In this document: piece by piece, positions 15,311-25,392 of the stretch | Numbering within the stretch: the first letter of the stretch is position 1 | Layout: the number at the start of each line of letters is the position of its first letter | Origin: Carnobacterium gallinarum DSM 4847 | GTDB taxonomy: Bacteria; Bacillota; Bacilli; Lactobacillales; Carnobacteriaceae | Length of the DNA: 64,000 bases | Reading direction: 5' to 3' | Assembly (NCBI RefSeq): GCF_000744375.1 | Contig: NZ_JQLU01000005.1 | Coordinates: 1,612,001-1,676,000, forward strand | Made by a program: the position numbers and the translations under genes | The notes under the pieces: generated by a model | Seen by the model: only the letters and a program-made list of their open reading frames with translations | Database searches by the model: none | What the model was told of the DNA's origin: nothing

Positions 15311-17665
15311 ATGGTGAGGAAAAGAATTGCGGTGCGTCAATTAGTCAGTTTTATTTTACGAAAAGGCAGTATTGACCAACGGTTTGCCAGCTCCGCTCAT
15401 ACAGCTCTAGAAGGAACACGATTGCATAAGAAAATCCAAAAAGCAGCAGGAGAAAGCTATCAAGCCGAAGTTTTCTTAAAAAAAACGCTGCTCATGAATG
15501 GATTGGATTATACGATTGAAGGTCGTGCCGATGGTGTGATTCGAGAAGAAGAGACAATGGTTATGATTGATGAGATTAAAACCTCTGAAACACCATTTGA
15601 TTTATTAGATGATGCTGAAAAAGAATTGCATTGGGGACAGTTAAAATGTTACGGCTATTTATTGTGCCAAGCAGAAAATCTATCAGAAGTTAGACTGCAG
15701 TTAAGTTACTTTCAAACAACAACGGAAGAGTTAACAAAAGTACAAGAAGTTTGGAGTCAAGAAGAATTAACGCAATTTTTTTATGATTTAATTCAAAAGT
15801 ATGAAAAATGGTTGATTTTTAGTTCCAATTGGACAAAATTGCGGAATCAATCGATTCAAGAATTGGAATTCCCATATGGAAGCTATCGGAATGGGCAAAG
15901 AGAATTAGCGGTAGCGGTATATAAGACGATTTTAACGGAGCAAGAGCTTTTTTGTGAGGCACCCACTGGAATTGGAAAAACAATGTCGACTTTATTTCCA
16001 GCAGTGAAGGCTATTGGAGAAGAAAAGGCTGAAAAACTCTTTTATCTAACGGCTAAGACTATCACTAGGCAAGTCGCTGAAGATGCAGTTGCAGAGATGG
16101 AGCGTAAAGGATTGCGTCTCAAGAGTGTCACGATTACTGCGAAGGATAAAATTTGTTTTTTAGATGAACGGATTTGTAATCCAGATCATTGTATTTATGC
16201 TCGAGGGTACTATGATCGTTTGAATGAAGCGATGTTTGATTTGCTGACAGCAGAGGACCAGATTACTCGTAGTGTTGTAGAAAAATATGCGGTTAAATAT
16301 ACTATTTGCCCTTTTGAACTGTCATTAGATGTGAGTTTGTGGTGTGATACGATTATATGCGACTATAATTATTTATTTGATCCGAATGTGTATTTGCGCC
16401 GTTTTTTTACAGAAGAAAAAAATGAATATGTATTTCTAATTGATGAAGTGCATAACTTAGTGGAACGCTCTAAATCAATGTTTTCTGCCAGTCTATCAAG
16501 AAGTCAAATTAGTCGGTTGAAAAAAACGGTTCATGGAGAAGATCCGAAATTAGTTCGTGCTGTCAATCGATTAGATAAGGATTTTGTAGCGTTTAAAAAG
16601 AACTGTGAAGGTCGAGATTTTCTAGTTCAAACTGAACCTGCAGATACATTTGTGAAACATATTGCCAAATTTACAGAAGCGGCAAAGGCATGGCTGCCTT
16701 TGAATTTGCAATCTGAGCATCAAGCAGAATTGTTGGCTGTTTATTTTGATGCATTAATGTATTTAAAAATTGCTGAGCTTTATGATGAACGTTATGTGAC
16801 TTATATTCAAGTGAAAGGTCATGAAGTGACAATCAAACAACTTTGTTTGAATCCGTCCTATTTATTGAATCAGGCATTAAAGTTAGGCAAAGCAGCGATT
16901 TTATTTTCAGCAACCTTATCGCCAATTAGCTACTTCTCACAAGTATTGGGTGGCACAGAAAATCCATTATGCTATCAGTTGCCATCGCCATTTTCAATGG
17001 AAAATCAATTGTTATTAGTCTCAAATTATATTGATACTCGCTATCAAAATCGCGAAGATAGCCTTGAACCGATTGCAGATAGTTTGTCAGCGCTAATTAG
17101 TGGAAAAAAAGGCAACTATTTATTTTTCTTTCCATCTTATCATTATTTAGATGCGGTATATGCTGTTTTTTCTAGTAAATATCCTCACTATCAAACGATT
17201 ATTCAAGCTTCAGATATGGATGAAGCAGAACGAGAAGCTTTTTTAGCTGAATTTGTAGCAAATCCTCAGGAAGGTCTGGCTGGTTTTTGTGTGTTAGGTG
17301 GGATTTTCTCAGAGGGAATTGATTTAAAGGGAGATCGTTTGATTGGTGTAGCAGTTATTAGTGTTGGTTTAGGGCAATTGAATTTAGAGCAAGATTTAGT
17401 TAAGAAATATTACGATCATGAGAATGGACAAGGCTATCAATATGCTTACCAGATTCCAGGAATGAATAAAGTTTTACAGGCAGCTGGTCGAGTGATTCGT
17501 GGCAGTCAGGATCTAGGTGTGGTGCTATTGTTGGATCAACGTTTTGATTCTGGTCGCTATCGAATGCTTTTTCCAGAACACTGGTCGAATGCTAGATTAG
17601 TAACAAGTAAAGAGCATGTTGTAAATGAAATTCAACAATTTTGGAATAAAAAAAATTTAATCTAA
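15311..17665 (+). CDS. XPD/DinG-like helicase with N-terminal PD-(D/E)XK nuclease domain
   Basis: The 784-residue protein has a RecB/Cas4-like nuclease domain at the start (GRADG with D74; IDEIKT with E88 and K90). An SF2 XPD/DinG helicase follows: Walker A APTGIGKT (K223), DEVH (378-381) and motif VI QAAGRVIR. Four cysteines, C282, C289, C294 and C333, sit where XPD-type helicases hold a 4Fe-4S cluster. It is probably a 5'-3' DNA helicase-nuclease in repair; family members are common in Lactobacillales but little studied. I chose ATG 15311, 6-8 bases after AAGGGGTGG, over the longer frame opening at 15245, which overlaps the terminator. Confidence 0.85.
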   Translation: MVRKRIAVRQLVSFILRKGSIDQRFASSAHTALEGTRLHKKIQKAAGESYQAEVFLKKTLLMNGLDYTIEGRADGVIREEETMVMIDEIKTSETPFDLLDDAEKELHWGQLKCYGYLLCQAENLSEVRLQLSYFQTTTEELTKVQEVWSQEELTQFFYDLIQKYEKWLIFSSNWTKLRNQSIQELEFPYGSYRNGQRELAVAVYKTILTEQELFCEAPTGIGKTMSTLFPAVKAIGEEKAEKLFYLTAKTITRQVAEDAVAEMERKGLRLKSVTITAKDKICFLDERICNPDHCIYARGYYDRLNEAMFDLLTAEDQITRSVVEKYAVKYTICPFELSLDVSLWCDTIICDYNYLFDPNVYLRRFFTEEKNEYVFLIDEVHNLVERSKSMFSASLSRSQISRLKKTVHGEDPKLVRAVNRLDKDFVAFKKNCEGRDFLVQTEPADTFVKHIAKFTEAAKAWLPLNLQSEHQAELLAVYFDALMYLKIAELYDERYVTYIQVKGHEVTIKQLCLNPSYLLNQALKLGKAAILFSATLSPISYFSQVLGGTENPLCYQLPSPFSMENQLLLVSNYIDTRYQNREDSLEPIADSLSALISGKKGNYLFFFPSYHYLDAVYAVFSSKYPHYQTIIQASDMDEAEREAFLAEFVANPQEGLAGFCVLGGIFSEGIDLKGDRLIGVAVISVGLGQLNLEQDLVKKYYDHENGQGYQYAYQIPGMNKVLQAAGRVIRGSQDLGVVLLLDQRFDSGRYRMLFPEHWSNARLVTSKEHVVNEIQQFWNKKNLI

Positions 17666-17741
17666 TCTGAGAGTAGGAACTTTTCAGAAAACAGTGTAGA
17701 ATATAGAGAGAAAATGAAAAGTGAAACGAGGAATGAATAAG

Positions 17742-18350
17742 ATGGCAGATCATTATTACACAAATAAACCTTCCGCTATTTCAAAAGAAGCGGCTTGGTC
17801 TTATAAATTAAAAGGGTATGAATTTAAATTTGTGACAGATCAAGGAGTGTTTTCAAAAAAGACAGTTGATTTTGGTTCACGTTTATTAATAGAAACCCTT
17901 GATTTAACTGAATTAGTTGCTGGGGATATTTTAGATGTTGGCTGTGGGTATGGTCCGATGGGGTTATCACTAGCGAAAGCGGCGCCAGAGCGTCAAGTTG
18001 AGATGGTGGATGTAAATGAACGTGCGTTAGGCTTAGCTAAGCAAAATGCTTCTAATAATCGTGTGGGAAATGTGGATATTCATATTTCAGATATGTATGA
18101 TGAAGTTAAAGGGAAAGAGTTTGCAGCGATTGTTAGTAATCCGCCGATTCGCGCTGGAAAAGAAGTGGTTCATGGCATTTTAACTGGAGCCTATCATTAC
18201 TTAAAAGATGGTGGTAGCTTAACTGTTGTCATCCAGAAAAAACAAGGAGCGCCTTCAGCTAAAGCGAAAATGGAAGAAACTTTTGGCAATGCAGAAATCA
18301 TTGAAAAAGATAAAGGTTATTGGATTATTCAGAGTGTTAAAGAAGTTTAA
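17742..18350 (+). CDS. RsmC-like class I SAM methyltransferase
   Basis: The 202-residue protein has the SAM-binding motif ILDVGCGYGPMG (about 63-74) and the amine-methylating motif SNPPIRAG (about 129-136). This fits the single-domain RsmC/YbxB group that methylates a guanine of 16S rRNA (G1207 in E. coli). In B. subtilis the relative ybxB lies between rplL and rpoB, so the location before rpoB agrees. I chose ATG 17742, 10 bases after CGAGGA; earlier starts overlap that site. Confidence 0.85.
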   Translation: MADHYYTNKPSAISKEAAWSYKLKGYEFKFVTDQGVFSKKTVDFGSRLLIETLDLTELVAGDILDVGCGYGPMGLSLAKAAPERQVEMVDVNERALGLAKQNASNNRVGNVDIHISDMYDEVKGKEFAAIVSNPPIRAGKEVVHGILTGAYHYLKDGGSLTVVIQKKQGAPSAKAKMEETFGNAEIIEKDKGYWIIQSVKEV

Positions 18351-18483
18351 GGATATGGATTCAATTAGCTAGATTGTAGAATTGTAGAACTATTTCAAAG
18401 GATAACAAGAATAATGTTATTTTGAGAAATAAATGAAGCAGTTTACTTTCTAGCTTTTTTTATGGTTTGTATTACTAAAATAA

Positions 18484-18512
18484 TTAACAATAAGTTTTGT
18501 TTGATGTATACT
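18484..18512 (+). promoter_or_regulatory. Promoter of the DUF969-DUF979-pcp operon
   Basis: TTAACA (18484-18489) and TATACT (18507-18512) are 17 bases apart, with TG directly before the -10. It lies about 30 bases before the first gene. Confidence 0.72.
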
Positions 18513-18543
18513 AGATAAAATAAAAAAAATGGAGGAAAGCAAA

Positions 18544-19254
18544 ATGGAGTATATTAAACTAATTGGTATTTTAATTATTTTGGTAGGTTTTATTTTTAAA
18601 TTTGACACAATTGCAGTTGTGTTAGTTGCGGCATTAGCTACAGCACTTGTATCAGGTATATCATTTATAGATTTTTTATCGTTATTAGGAGAGGCATTTG
18701 TTTCAAATCGAATGGTGACGTTGTTCTTACTGACTTTACCGATGATTGGATTATCTGAGCGTTTCGGTTTACGTCAACAGGCAGTTATTTTAATTGAAAA
18801 AATTAAAGGGTTAACACCTGGACGTTTCTTAACAATATATATGTTTATTCGAGAGATTGCTGGAGCGTTATCGATTCGTGTGCAAGGACAAACGCAATTT
18901 ATTCGTCCGATTGTTAATCCGATGGCACAAGCTGCTGCAGAAAATAAATATGGGGAAGTTAGCGAAGAGGATCAAGAGAAAATTAAAGCAAGATCGGCAG
19001 CTACTGAAAATTTTGGTAATTTCTTTGCACAAAATACCTTTGTTGCTGCTTCAGGAGTGTTATTAATTGCAAGTACGATGGATTCTTTAGGATACAAAGT
19101 ATCTACTATCTCCATCTCGATTGCTTCAATTCCCATTGCTCTAATAATGTTAGTATTAGTTGGGATTTATAATGTACTATTTGATAAGAAAATGGCAAAA
19201 AAATATAATGCTAAAAATAGCACAGGTGCTAAAAAAGAAAAAGGAGAAGGATAA
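18544..19254 (+). CDS. DUF969 membrane protein, probable transporter subunit
   Basis: The 236-residue protein has several membrane segments (YIKLIGILIILVGFIFKF; VTLFLLTLPMIGL; SIASIPIALIMLVLVGIY) and a conserved central stretch (IREIAGALSIRVQGQTQFIR). It belongs to DUF969, which nearly always pairs with DUF979. The pair probably forms one permease. I chose ATG 18544 because the ATG at 18529 lies inside the ribosome binding site (GGAGG). DUF979 starts 3 bases after the stop. Confidence 0.85.
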   Translation: MEYIKLIGILIILVGFIFKFDTIAVVLVAALATALVSGISFIDFLSLLGEAFVSNRMVTLFLLTLPMIGLSERFGLRQQAVILIEKIKGLTPGRFLTIYMFIREIAGALSIRVQGQTQFIRPIVNPMAQAAAENKYGEVSEEDQEKIKARSAATENFGNFFAQNTFVAASGVLLIASTMDSLGYKVSTISISIASIPIALIMLVLVGIYNVLFDKKMAKKYNAKNSTGAKKEKGEG

Positions 19255-19257
19255 AAT

Positions 19258-20190
19258 ATGGAAAATATTGCAGGAAGTATTTTAGAAATCTTCTATATAT
19301 TAGTCGGGTTATTATTAGTCATGACTTCGGTTCGTGTCTTTCAGGATCAGACAAATCCAGTTCGTATAGGAACTGCAGCTTTTTGGTTCTTGCTTGGGAT
19401 TGTTTTTGCAGCAGGGAATTATATTCCCTTTATAATAGATGGTATTTTGATTTTAGCCATGGGTGTTTTAACGTTATTTAAACAAGTGAAGTTAGGTAAA
19501 GTTGCAGATTTAAGTGAAGAAGAATCAGAAAAATCAGCAGCTAGAATTGGCAACAAGGTCTTTCTTCCATGTATTTCATTAGCTGTTATTGCAGTAATAA
19601 TTGCGCAATGGGCGCCATTTGGTCCATTGTCAGGTCAAATTGGAATCGGGATTGCAGCTGTTTTATCACTGCTTATTGCTGTTTTTGTTACAGAAGCAAA
19701 ACCAAAAACTGTTTTTGATGATGCAGATCGTATGCTGCAACAAGTTGGGACAACTGGGATTTTGCCACAGTTATTAGCGGCTTTAGGAGTTGTCTTTAAT
19801 GCAGCAGGTGTTGGGGCAGTTATTTCTGGTGGGATTTCAGGGTTTGTACCTGAAGGAAATCGCTTAGTTGGAGTTATTGCGTATTGTTTAGGAATGGTTA
19901 TCTTTACAATGATTATGGGAAATGGTTTTGCGGCTTTTACAGTAATTACAGCGGGAATTGGGATTCCTTTTGTGATTGCCCAAGGTGGAGATCCTATTAT
20001 TGCGGGGGCATTAGCAATGACAGCAGGATTTTGTGGAACTTTATTAACACCAATGGCAGCTAATTTTAATGCATTGCCAGCAGCGTTATTAGAAATGAAA
20101 GATACGAATGGTGTAATTAAAGCACAAGCTCCGCTAGCGATTATTCTAATTATCATCCATATCGTATTAATGTATTTCTGGGCATTTTAG
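19258..20190 (+). CDS. DUF979 membrane protein, probable transporter subunit
   Basis: The 310-residue protein has about nine membrane segments and the DUF979 centre, with glycine-rich re-entrant-like segments (VVFNAAGVGAVISGGI; MTAGFCGTLLTPMAANFN). With DUF969 upstream and pyroglutamyl peptidase downstream it most likely transports a small peptide or amino-acid derivative, perhaps pyroglutamate or a pyroglutamyl peptide. That substrate is inferred from context only. Confidence 0.85.
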   Translation: MENIAGSILEIFYILVGLLLVMTSVRVFQDQTNPVRIGTAAFWFLLGIVFAAGNYIPFIIDGILILAMGVLTLFKQVKLGKVADLSEEESEKSAARIGNKVFLPCISLAVIAVIIAQWAPFGPLSGQIGIGIAAVLSLLIAVFVTEAKPKTVFDDADRMLQQVGTTGILPQLLAALGVVFNAAGVGAVISGGISGFVPEGNRLVGVIAYCLGMVIFTMIMGNGFAAFTVITAGIGIPFVIAQGGDPIIAGALAMTAGFCGTLLTPMAANFNALPAALLEMKDTNGVIKAQAPLAIILIIIHIVLMYFWAF

Positions 20191-20241
20191 TGGTAAAATT
20201 TAACTAATAAAATTGAGCTGTAGAGAAGGGAAGAATAGACA

Positions 20242-20889
20242 ATGAAAATTCTTGTTACAGGTTTTGATCCGTTTGGTGGCGAACTTATTAATCCAGCATT
20301 AGAAGCAGTTAAAGGTTTAGCACCAGTTATTAATGGAGCTGAAGTAATTCAATTAGAAATTCCAACTGTATTTGGCAAATCCGCAGAGGTAGTCAAAAAA
20401 GCGATAGAAGAACATCAACCAGATGTTGTTTTAAATATTGGTCAAGCTGGTGGGCGTTTCGCTGTTTCGCCAGAACGTGTAGCCATTAACGTTGATGACG
20501 CACGAATTGCAGACAATGAAGGCAATCAGCCAGTAGATGAAGACATTCAAGCAGATGGTGAGACTGCCTATTTTACGCAATTGCCAGTTAAAGCAATGGT
20601 GACTGCAATCAAAGCGGCAGGAGTTCCAGGAAGTGTATCAAATACAGCTGGAACATTTGTCTGTAACCATATTATGTACCAAGTTCAATATTTAATTGCA
20701 AAAGAATACCCTAACATTAAAGGTGGATTTATCCATGTTCCGTATAGTCCAGAACAAGTATTAGATAAGGCGAATCAGCCATGTATGAGTTTAGCAGATA
20801 TGACTAAGGCATTGACTGCGGCGATTGAAGCGATTGTTGAATTTGATGGTAAAGCTGATTTGAAAGCAGTTGGAGGTGCCATTCATTAA
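20242..20889 (+). CDS. pcp: Pyrrolidone-carboxylate peptidase
   Basis: The 215-residue protein is a family C15 peptidase that removes N-terminal pyroglutamate from peptides. Catalytic context is complete: Glu in VSPERVAIN (about residue 80), Cys in [11 protein letters not shown] (about 142) and His in GFIHVPY (about 167). The enzyme is cytoplasmic, so pyroglutamyl peptides must be imported, which fits the two membrane proteins upstream. Its stop overlaps the start of the next gene (TAATG). Confidence 0.95.
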   Translation: MKILVTGFDPFGGELINPALEAVKGLAPVINGAEVIQLEIPTVFGKSAEVVKKAIEEHQPDVVLNIGQAGGRFAVSPERVAINVDDARIADNEGNQPVDEDIQADGETAYFTQLPVKAMVTAIKAAGVPGSVSNTAGTFVCNHIMYQVQYLIAKEYPNIKGGFIHVPYSPEQVLDKANQPCMSLADMTKALTAAIEAIVEFDGKADLKAVGGAIH

Positions 20890-21335
20890 TGCAAGACGTA
20901 CACCCACATCCGCTATTTGCCTATGGAAGTTTAATGAAAGACTTGTTTAATTATCAAATTTATTTGAAAGGCAAGGTCGTAGGAACTCCGATAAAAGCTA
21001 GAATTAAAGGAGAACTTTATCATTTAACAGAAAAAGGGTATCCAGCGTTGCTATCAGGTAATGACTGGGTATATGGGGAAGTGTTTGAACTAAAAGATTT
21101 TCAGACTACATTGAAAAAACTTGATAAGTTAGAAGGATATTCTGGTAATCAAGCCAGTGGAAACGAGTATGAGCGTGAATTAGTCAAAGTAAATATCTAT
21201 AATTCAGTAACGGAATTATATGATGGCGAGCTGGATGTTTATTGCTACTTATATCGCCTAGATAACGATTCAGAGTTTACTCAAAAAAGTATATATTTGC
21301 CAAGTGGGGATTGGCATCAATTAGCCAAAAAATAA
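20889..21335 (+). CDS. Gamma-glutamylcyclotransferase-like protein (AIG2 fold)
   Basis: The 148-residue protein starts with the GGCT/AIG2 signature FAYGSLMKDLFNY and has the catalytic-type acidic residue in KLDKLEGYSG. Family enzymes cyclise gamma-glutamyl amines or peptides and release 5-oxoproline (pyroglutamate). Translational coupling to pcp (1-base overlap) links two different routes to pyroglutamate in one operon. The precise substrate is unknown. Confidence 0.85.
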   Translation: MQDVHPHPLFAYGSLMKDLFNYQIYLKGKVVGTPIKARIKGELYHLTEKGYPALLSGNDWVYGEVFELKDFQTTLKKLDKLEGYSGNQASGNEYERELVKVNIYNSVTELYDGELDVYCYLYRLDNDSEFTQKSIYLPSGDWHQLAKK

Positions 21336-21345
21336 TAAACAAGTA

Positions 21346-21378
21346 AAAGTCACCAGGATTCTAATTAGGTGGCTTTTT
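21346..21378 (+). terminator. Terminator of the pcp operon
   Basis: AAAGTCACC (21346-21354) pairs with GGTGGCTTT (21368-21376, one G-U), followed by more T to 21379. Confidence 0.88.
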
Positions 21379-21381
21379 TCA

Positions 21382-21410
21382 TTGACAAAGCCAAAAATAA
21401 AGGTTATACT
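21382..21410 (+). promoter_or_regulatory. Strong sigma-A promoter of rpoB-rpoC
   Basis: A perfect TTGACA (21382-21387) and TATACT (21405-21410) are 17 bases apart. It starts right after the upstream terminator. The leader to rpoB is about 250 bases. Confidence 0.88.
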
Positions 21411-21666
21411 ATTTTAATGCAAATACTGTGTTCAGTAGCATGAAATTCGTCCTGAAATATTGTCCAGAACGAGTTTTTAAAGGAAGAAACAAAAGAAAAT
21501 GTGAATTTTAGTTTAAAATGTCACGGATCTTTTGGTTTTTTTTTGCCAAAAAATAGCAAAAAAAGAGTTTTGTTAACAGTTTTTAATAATTGTAACTCGT
21601 TTGTAATATTACTGCTTTTGGCGATTGTTATTGTGCATTGTAAATATGTTTTGAGGGGTGAATAGG
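21411..21666 (+). promoter_or_regulatory. rpoB leader with terminator-like hairpin
   Basis: The leader carries no gene. At 21446-21473 a stem (TTCGT-CTG with CAG-ACGAG, one mismatch) is followed by TTTTT, about 30 bases after the predicted start of transcription. A second weak hairpin (TTTTGG/CCAAAA) lies near 21535-21560. This layout suggests attenuation, but no partner sequence was identified. Confidence 0.55.
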
Positions 21667-24600
21667 TTGGCAGGCCACTTAGTAAATTACGGTAAACACC
21701 GTACACGAAGAAGTTTTGCACGAATCAGCGAGGTTCTAGAACTTCCAAACTTAATTGAAATTCAAACAGATTCCTACCAATGGTTCTTAGATGAAGGATT
21801 ACGTGAAATGTTTAAAGATATCTCACCAATCGCCGATTTCGCAGGAAATCTATCATTAGAATTTGTTGACTATCAGTTGTACAGCCCAAAATACACTGTT
21901 GAAGAAGCAAGAAGTCATGACGCAAATTACTCAGCACCGCTACATGTAAAATTGCGTTTGCAAAATAAAGAAACTGGTGAAGTTAAAGACCAAGAAGTAT
22001 TCTTTGGAGACTTCCCATTAATGACTGACATGGGAACATTTATCATCAACGGAGCGGAACGTGTTATTGTATCTCAACTTGTTCGATCACCAGGTGTTTA
22101 TTTCCATGGAAAAGTTGATAAAAACGGTAAACAAGGTTTTGGTTCAACAGTTATCCCTAACCGTGGCGCATGGTTAGAATTTGAAACAGATGCAAAAGAT
22201 CTTTCTTACGTACGTATTGACCGTACGCGTAAAATTCCATTATCTGTTTTAGTTCGTGCGTTAGGTTTTGGATCAGACGATCAAATTCTTGAAATCTTTG
22301 GTGATAACGAAAGTCTTCGTTTAACAATGGAAAAAGATTTACACAAAAATGCTAGCGATTCACGTGTTGAAGAAGCCCTTAAAGATGTTTACGAACGTCT
22401 ACGTCCAGGTGAGCCTAAAACTGCAGATAGTTCAAGAAGCTTGCTTAATGCACGTTTCTTCGATCCAAAACGCTATGATTTAGCAAATGTTGGTCGTTAC
22501 AAAGTTAATAAAAAATTAAACTTAAAAACACGTCTATTTAATCAAACATTAGCAGAAACTTTAGTTGATCCTGAAACTGGAGAAATTATTGCTGAAAATG
22601 GAACATTATTAGACCGCGATATGATTAACAAAATCAGCCCGTTCATCGATGCTGGTATTAATAGTGTGACTCTTTACCCATCTGATGAAGGGGTTGTTCC
22701 AGAGCCATTTACTGTTCAAGTTATTCAAGTTGTGTCACCAAAAGATCCAGACCGTGTTGTAAACATGATTGGTAATGGTGAAGTGGATACGGCAATCAAG
22801 AACGTAACATCTGCTGATATTATTGCTTCTATGAGTTATTTCTTTAACTTACAAGAAGGAATCGGCAATGTCGATGATATCGATCACTTAGGAAATCGTC
22901 GTATTCGTTCAGTTGGTGAGTTACTACAAAATCAATTCCGTATTGGTTTATCACGTATGGAACGTGTTGTTCGTGAACGTATGTCAATCCAAGATGTTGC
23001 AACAGTTACACCGCAACAATTAATTAACATTCGTCCAGTTGTAGCTGCAATCAAAGAATTCTTTGGTTCATCTCAATTGTCACAGTTCATGGATCAAACC
23101 AATCCACTTGGTGAGTTAACTCATAAACGTCGTCTTTCTGCCTTAGGACCTGGTGGACTTACTCGTGACCGTGCCGGTTATGAAGTACGTGATGTACATT
23201 ATTCCCATTATGGTCGTATGTGTCCAATTGAAACGCCTGAGGGTCCGAATATCGGACTGATTAACAGCCTATCAAGTTATGCAAAAATTAATAAATTTGG
23301 ATTTATTGAAACGCCTTATCGCCGTGTTGATCGTGCCACTGGTAAAGTTACTAAACACATCGATTATTTAACAGCTGACGAGGAAGATCACTATGTTGTA
23401 GCTCAAGCAAACTCAGTCTTATTAGAAGATGGTAGTTTTGAAAGTGACATCGTAATGGCTCGTTTTATCTCTGAAAACTTAGAAGTTCCAATTAGCCGTG
23501 TTGATTACATGGATGTATCTCCTAAACAAGTAGTAGCTGTTGCGACATCATGTATTCCTTTCTTGGAAAACGATGATAGTAACCGTGCCTTAATGGGAGC
23601 TAACATGCAACGTCAAGCTGTACCTTTGATTCACCCACAAGCTCCACTTGTAGGAACTGGTATGGAATATATCTCAGCTCATGACTCAGGTGCTGCATTA
23701 ATTTGTCGTAATCCTGGTGTAGTTGAATACGTTGATGCGAAAGAAGTTCGTGTTCGTCAAGAGAATGGCGCATTAGATAAATATTCAATTACTAAATTCC
23801 GTCGTTCAAACGCTGGAACATGTTACAACCAACGCCCAATCGTTTCTTTAGGAGACCGTGTTGATGCTAGTGAAATTCTAGCAGATGGTTCTTCAATGGA
23901 GAACGGTGAAATGGCTTTAGGACAAAATGTCTTAGTTGCCTTCATGACTTGGGAAGGTTACAACTATGAAGATGCGATTATTATGAGCGAACGTTTAGTG
24001 AAAGATGATGTTTATACATCTGTCCATATTGAAGAATATGAATCAGAAGCTCGTGATACAAAATTAGGACCTGAAGAGATTACTCGTGAAATTCCTAATG
24101 TCGGGGATGACACATTAAAAGATTTAGACGAATTCGGGATTATCCGTATTGGTGCAGAAGTTAAAGACGGTGATTTATTAGTTGGTAAAGTAACTCCTAA
24201 AGGGGTAACTGAATTATCTGCTGAAGAACGTCTATTACATGCAATCTTTGGTGAAAAAGCTCGTGAAGTTCGTGATACTTCTCTTCGTGTACCACACGGT
24301 GGCGGCGGAATTGTTCATGATGTTAAAATCTTTACGCGTGAAGCTGGGGATGAATTATCACCAGGTGTTAACATGCTTGTTCGTGTCTATATCGTTCAAA
24401 AACGTAAGATTAACGAAGGAGATAAAATGGCGGGACGTCATGGTAATAAAGGGGTAGTTTCACGCATTATGCCTGAAGAAGATATGCCTTATATGCCAGA
24501 TGGCACACCTGTTGATATCATGTTAAACCCACTTGGAGTACCTTCTCGTATGAATATTGGACAAGTTCTTGAGTTACACATCGGAATGGCTGCTCGTCAG

Positions 24601-25239
24601 TTAGGCATTCATATTGCAACACCAGTATTTGATGGTGCAAGTGAAGAAGATGTTTGGGAAACTGTTCAAGAAGCTGGTATGGCAAACGATGCTAAAACCA
24701 TTTTATATGATGGACGTACAGGTGAACCGTTTGATAACCGTATTTCAGTTGGAATTATGTATATGATTAAATTAGCCCACATGGTTGATGATAAATTACA
24801 TGCTCGTTCAACTGGACCTTACTCTCTTGTTACACAACAACCATTGGGTGGTAAAGCTCAATTTGGTGGACAACGTTTTGGTGAAATGGAAGTTTGGGCA
24901 CTTGAAGCGTATGGGGCAGCTTATACACTACAAGAAATCTTAACTTACAAATCAGATGATGTTGTTGGTCGTGTGAAAACTTATGAAGCAATCGTTAAAG
25001 GTGAGCAGATTCCTCGTCCAGGGGTTCCTGAATCATTCCGCGTATTGGTGAAAGAGTTACAAGCCTTAGGGTTAGATATGAAAGTATTAGACGCTAACGA
25101 TGATGAAATCGAGTTACGTGATTTAGATGATGACGACGATGTTGTGAACATCGATGCTTTAAGCAAATATGCTGAAGAGCAAGAAAAAATCCGTGCAGAA
25201 GCAGCTGAAAAAGAAAGACTAACAAACGAAGAGAACTAA
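21667..25239 (+). CDS. rpoB: RNA polymerase beta subunit
   Basis: The 1190-residue protein is complete and of enterococcal type. The rifampicin region ([30 protein letters not shown]) is wild type in appearance. The active-site lobe ([19 protein letters not shown]) and the C-terminal KSDDVVGR are intact. I chose TTG 21667, as in Bacillus (protein begins LAGHLVNYG), 8 bases after GAGGGG; GTG 21658 overlaps that site. The acidic tail is short. Confidence 0.97.
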   Translation: MAGHLVNYGKHRTRRSFARISEVLELPNLIEIQTDSYQWFLDEGLREMFKDISPIADFAGNLSLEFVDYQLYSPKYTVEEARSHDANYSAPLHVKLRLQNKETGEVKDQEVFFGDFPLMTDMGTFIINGAERVIVSQLVRSPGVYFHGKVDKNGKQGFGSTVIPNRGAWLEFETDAKDLSYVRIDRTRKIPLSVLVRALGFGSDDQILEIFGDNESLRLTMEKDLHKNASDSRVEEALKDVYERLRPGEPKTADSSRSLLNARFFDPKRYDLANVGRYKVNKKLNLKTRLFNQTLAETLVDPETGEIIAENGTLLDRDMINKISPFIDAGINSVTLYPSDEGVVPEPFTVQVIQVVSPKDPDRVVNMIGNGEVDTAIKNVTSADIIASMSYFFNLQEGIGNVDDIDHLGNRRIRSVGELLQNQFRIGLSRMERVVRERMSIQDVATVTPQQLINIRPVVAAIKEFFGSSQLSQFMDQTNPLGELTHKRRLSALGPGGLTRDRAGYEVRDVHYSHYGRMCPIETPEGPNIGLINSLSSYAKINKFGFIETPYRRVDRATGKVTKHIDYLTADEEDHYVVAQANSVLLEDGSFESDIVMARFISENLEVPISRVDYMDVSPKQVVAVATSCIPFLENDDSNRALMGANMQRQAVPLIHPQAPLVGTGMEYISAHDSGAALICRNPGVVEYVDAKEVRVRQENGALDKYSITKFRRSNAGTCYNQRPIVSLGDRVDASEILADGSSMENGEMALGQNVLVAFMTWEGYNYEDAIIMSERLVKDDVYTSVHIEEYESEARDTKLGPEEITREIPNVGDDTLKDLDEFGIIRIGAEVKDGDLLVGKVTPKGVTELSAEERLLHAIFGEKAREVRDTSLRVPHGGGGIVHDVKIFTREAGDELSPGVNMLVRVYIVQKRKINEGDKMAGRHGNKGVVSRIMPEEDMPYMPDGTPVDIMLNPLGVPSRMNIGQVLELHIGMAARQLGIHIATPVFDGASEEDVWETVQEAGMANDAKTILYDGRTGEPFDNRISVGIMYMIKLAHMVDDKLHARSTGPYSLVTQQPLGGKAQFGGQRFGEMEVWALEAYGAAYTLQEILTYKSDDVVGRVKTYEAIVKGEQIPRPGVPESFRVLVKELQALGLDMKVLDANDDEIELRDLDDDDDVVNIDALSKYAEEQEKIRAEAAEKERLTNEEN

Positions 25240-25392
25240 GCTTTCACTAATATAGATAAAGTAGGAATACATTTGTAGAAAAGTAAAAATGCGGGAATTC
25301 TCGTTGACCTTACTTCTTCTACAAAGGTTATTCTTGAATGATACTCGAGCAGATAGGGCAGCTCAACTAATAATTAAAGGGAGGTAGGCCCC
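25240..25392 (+). other. rpoB-rpoC spacer with a hairpin
   Basis: TTTGTAGAA (25272-25280) pairs with TTCTACAAA (25317-25325), extended by AAGTAA/TTACTT with bulges. There is no T tract, so it may be an mRNA processing or stability element rather than a terminator. Confidence 0.55.
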
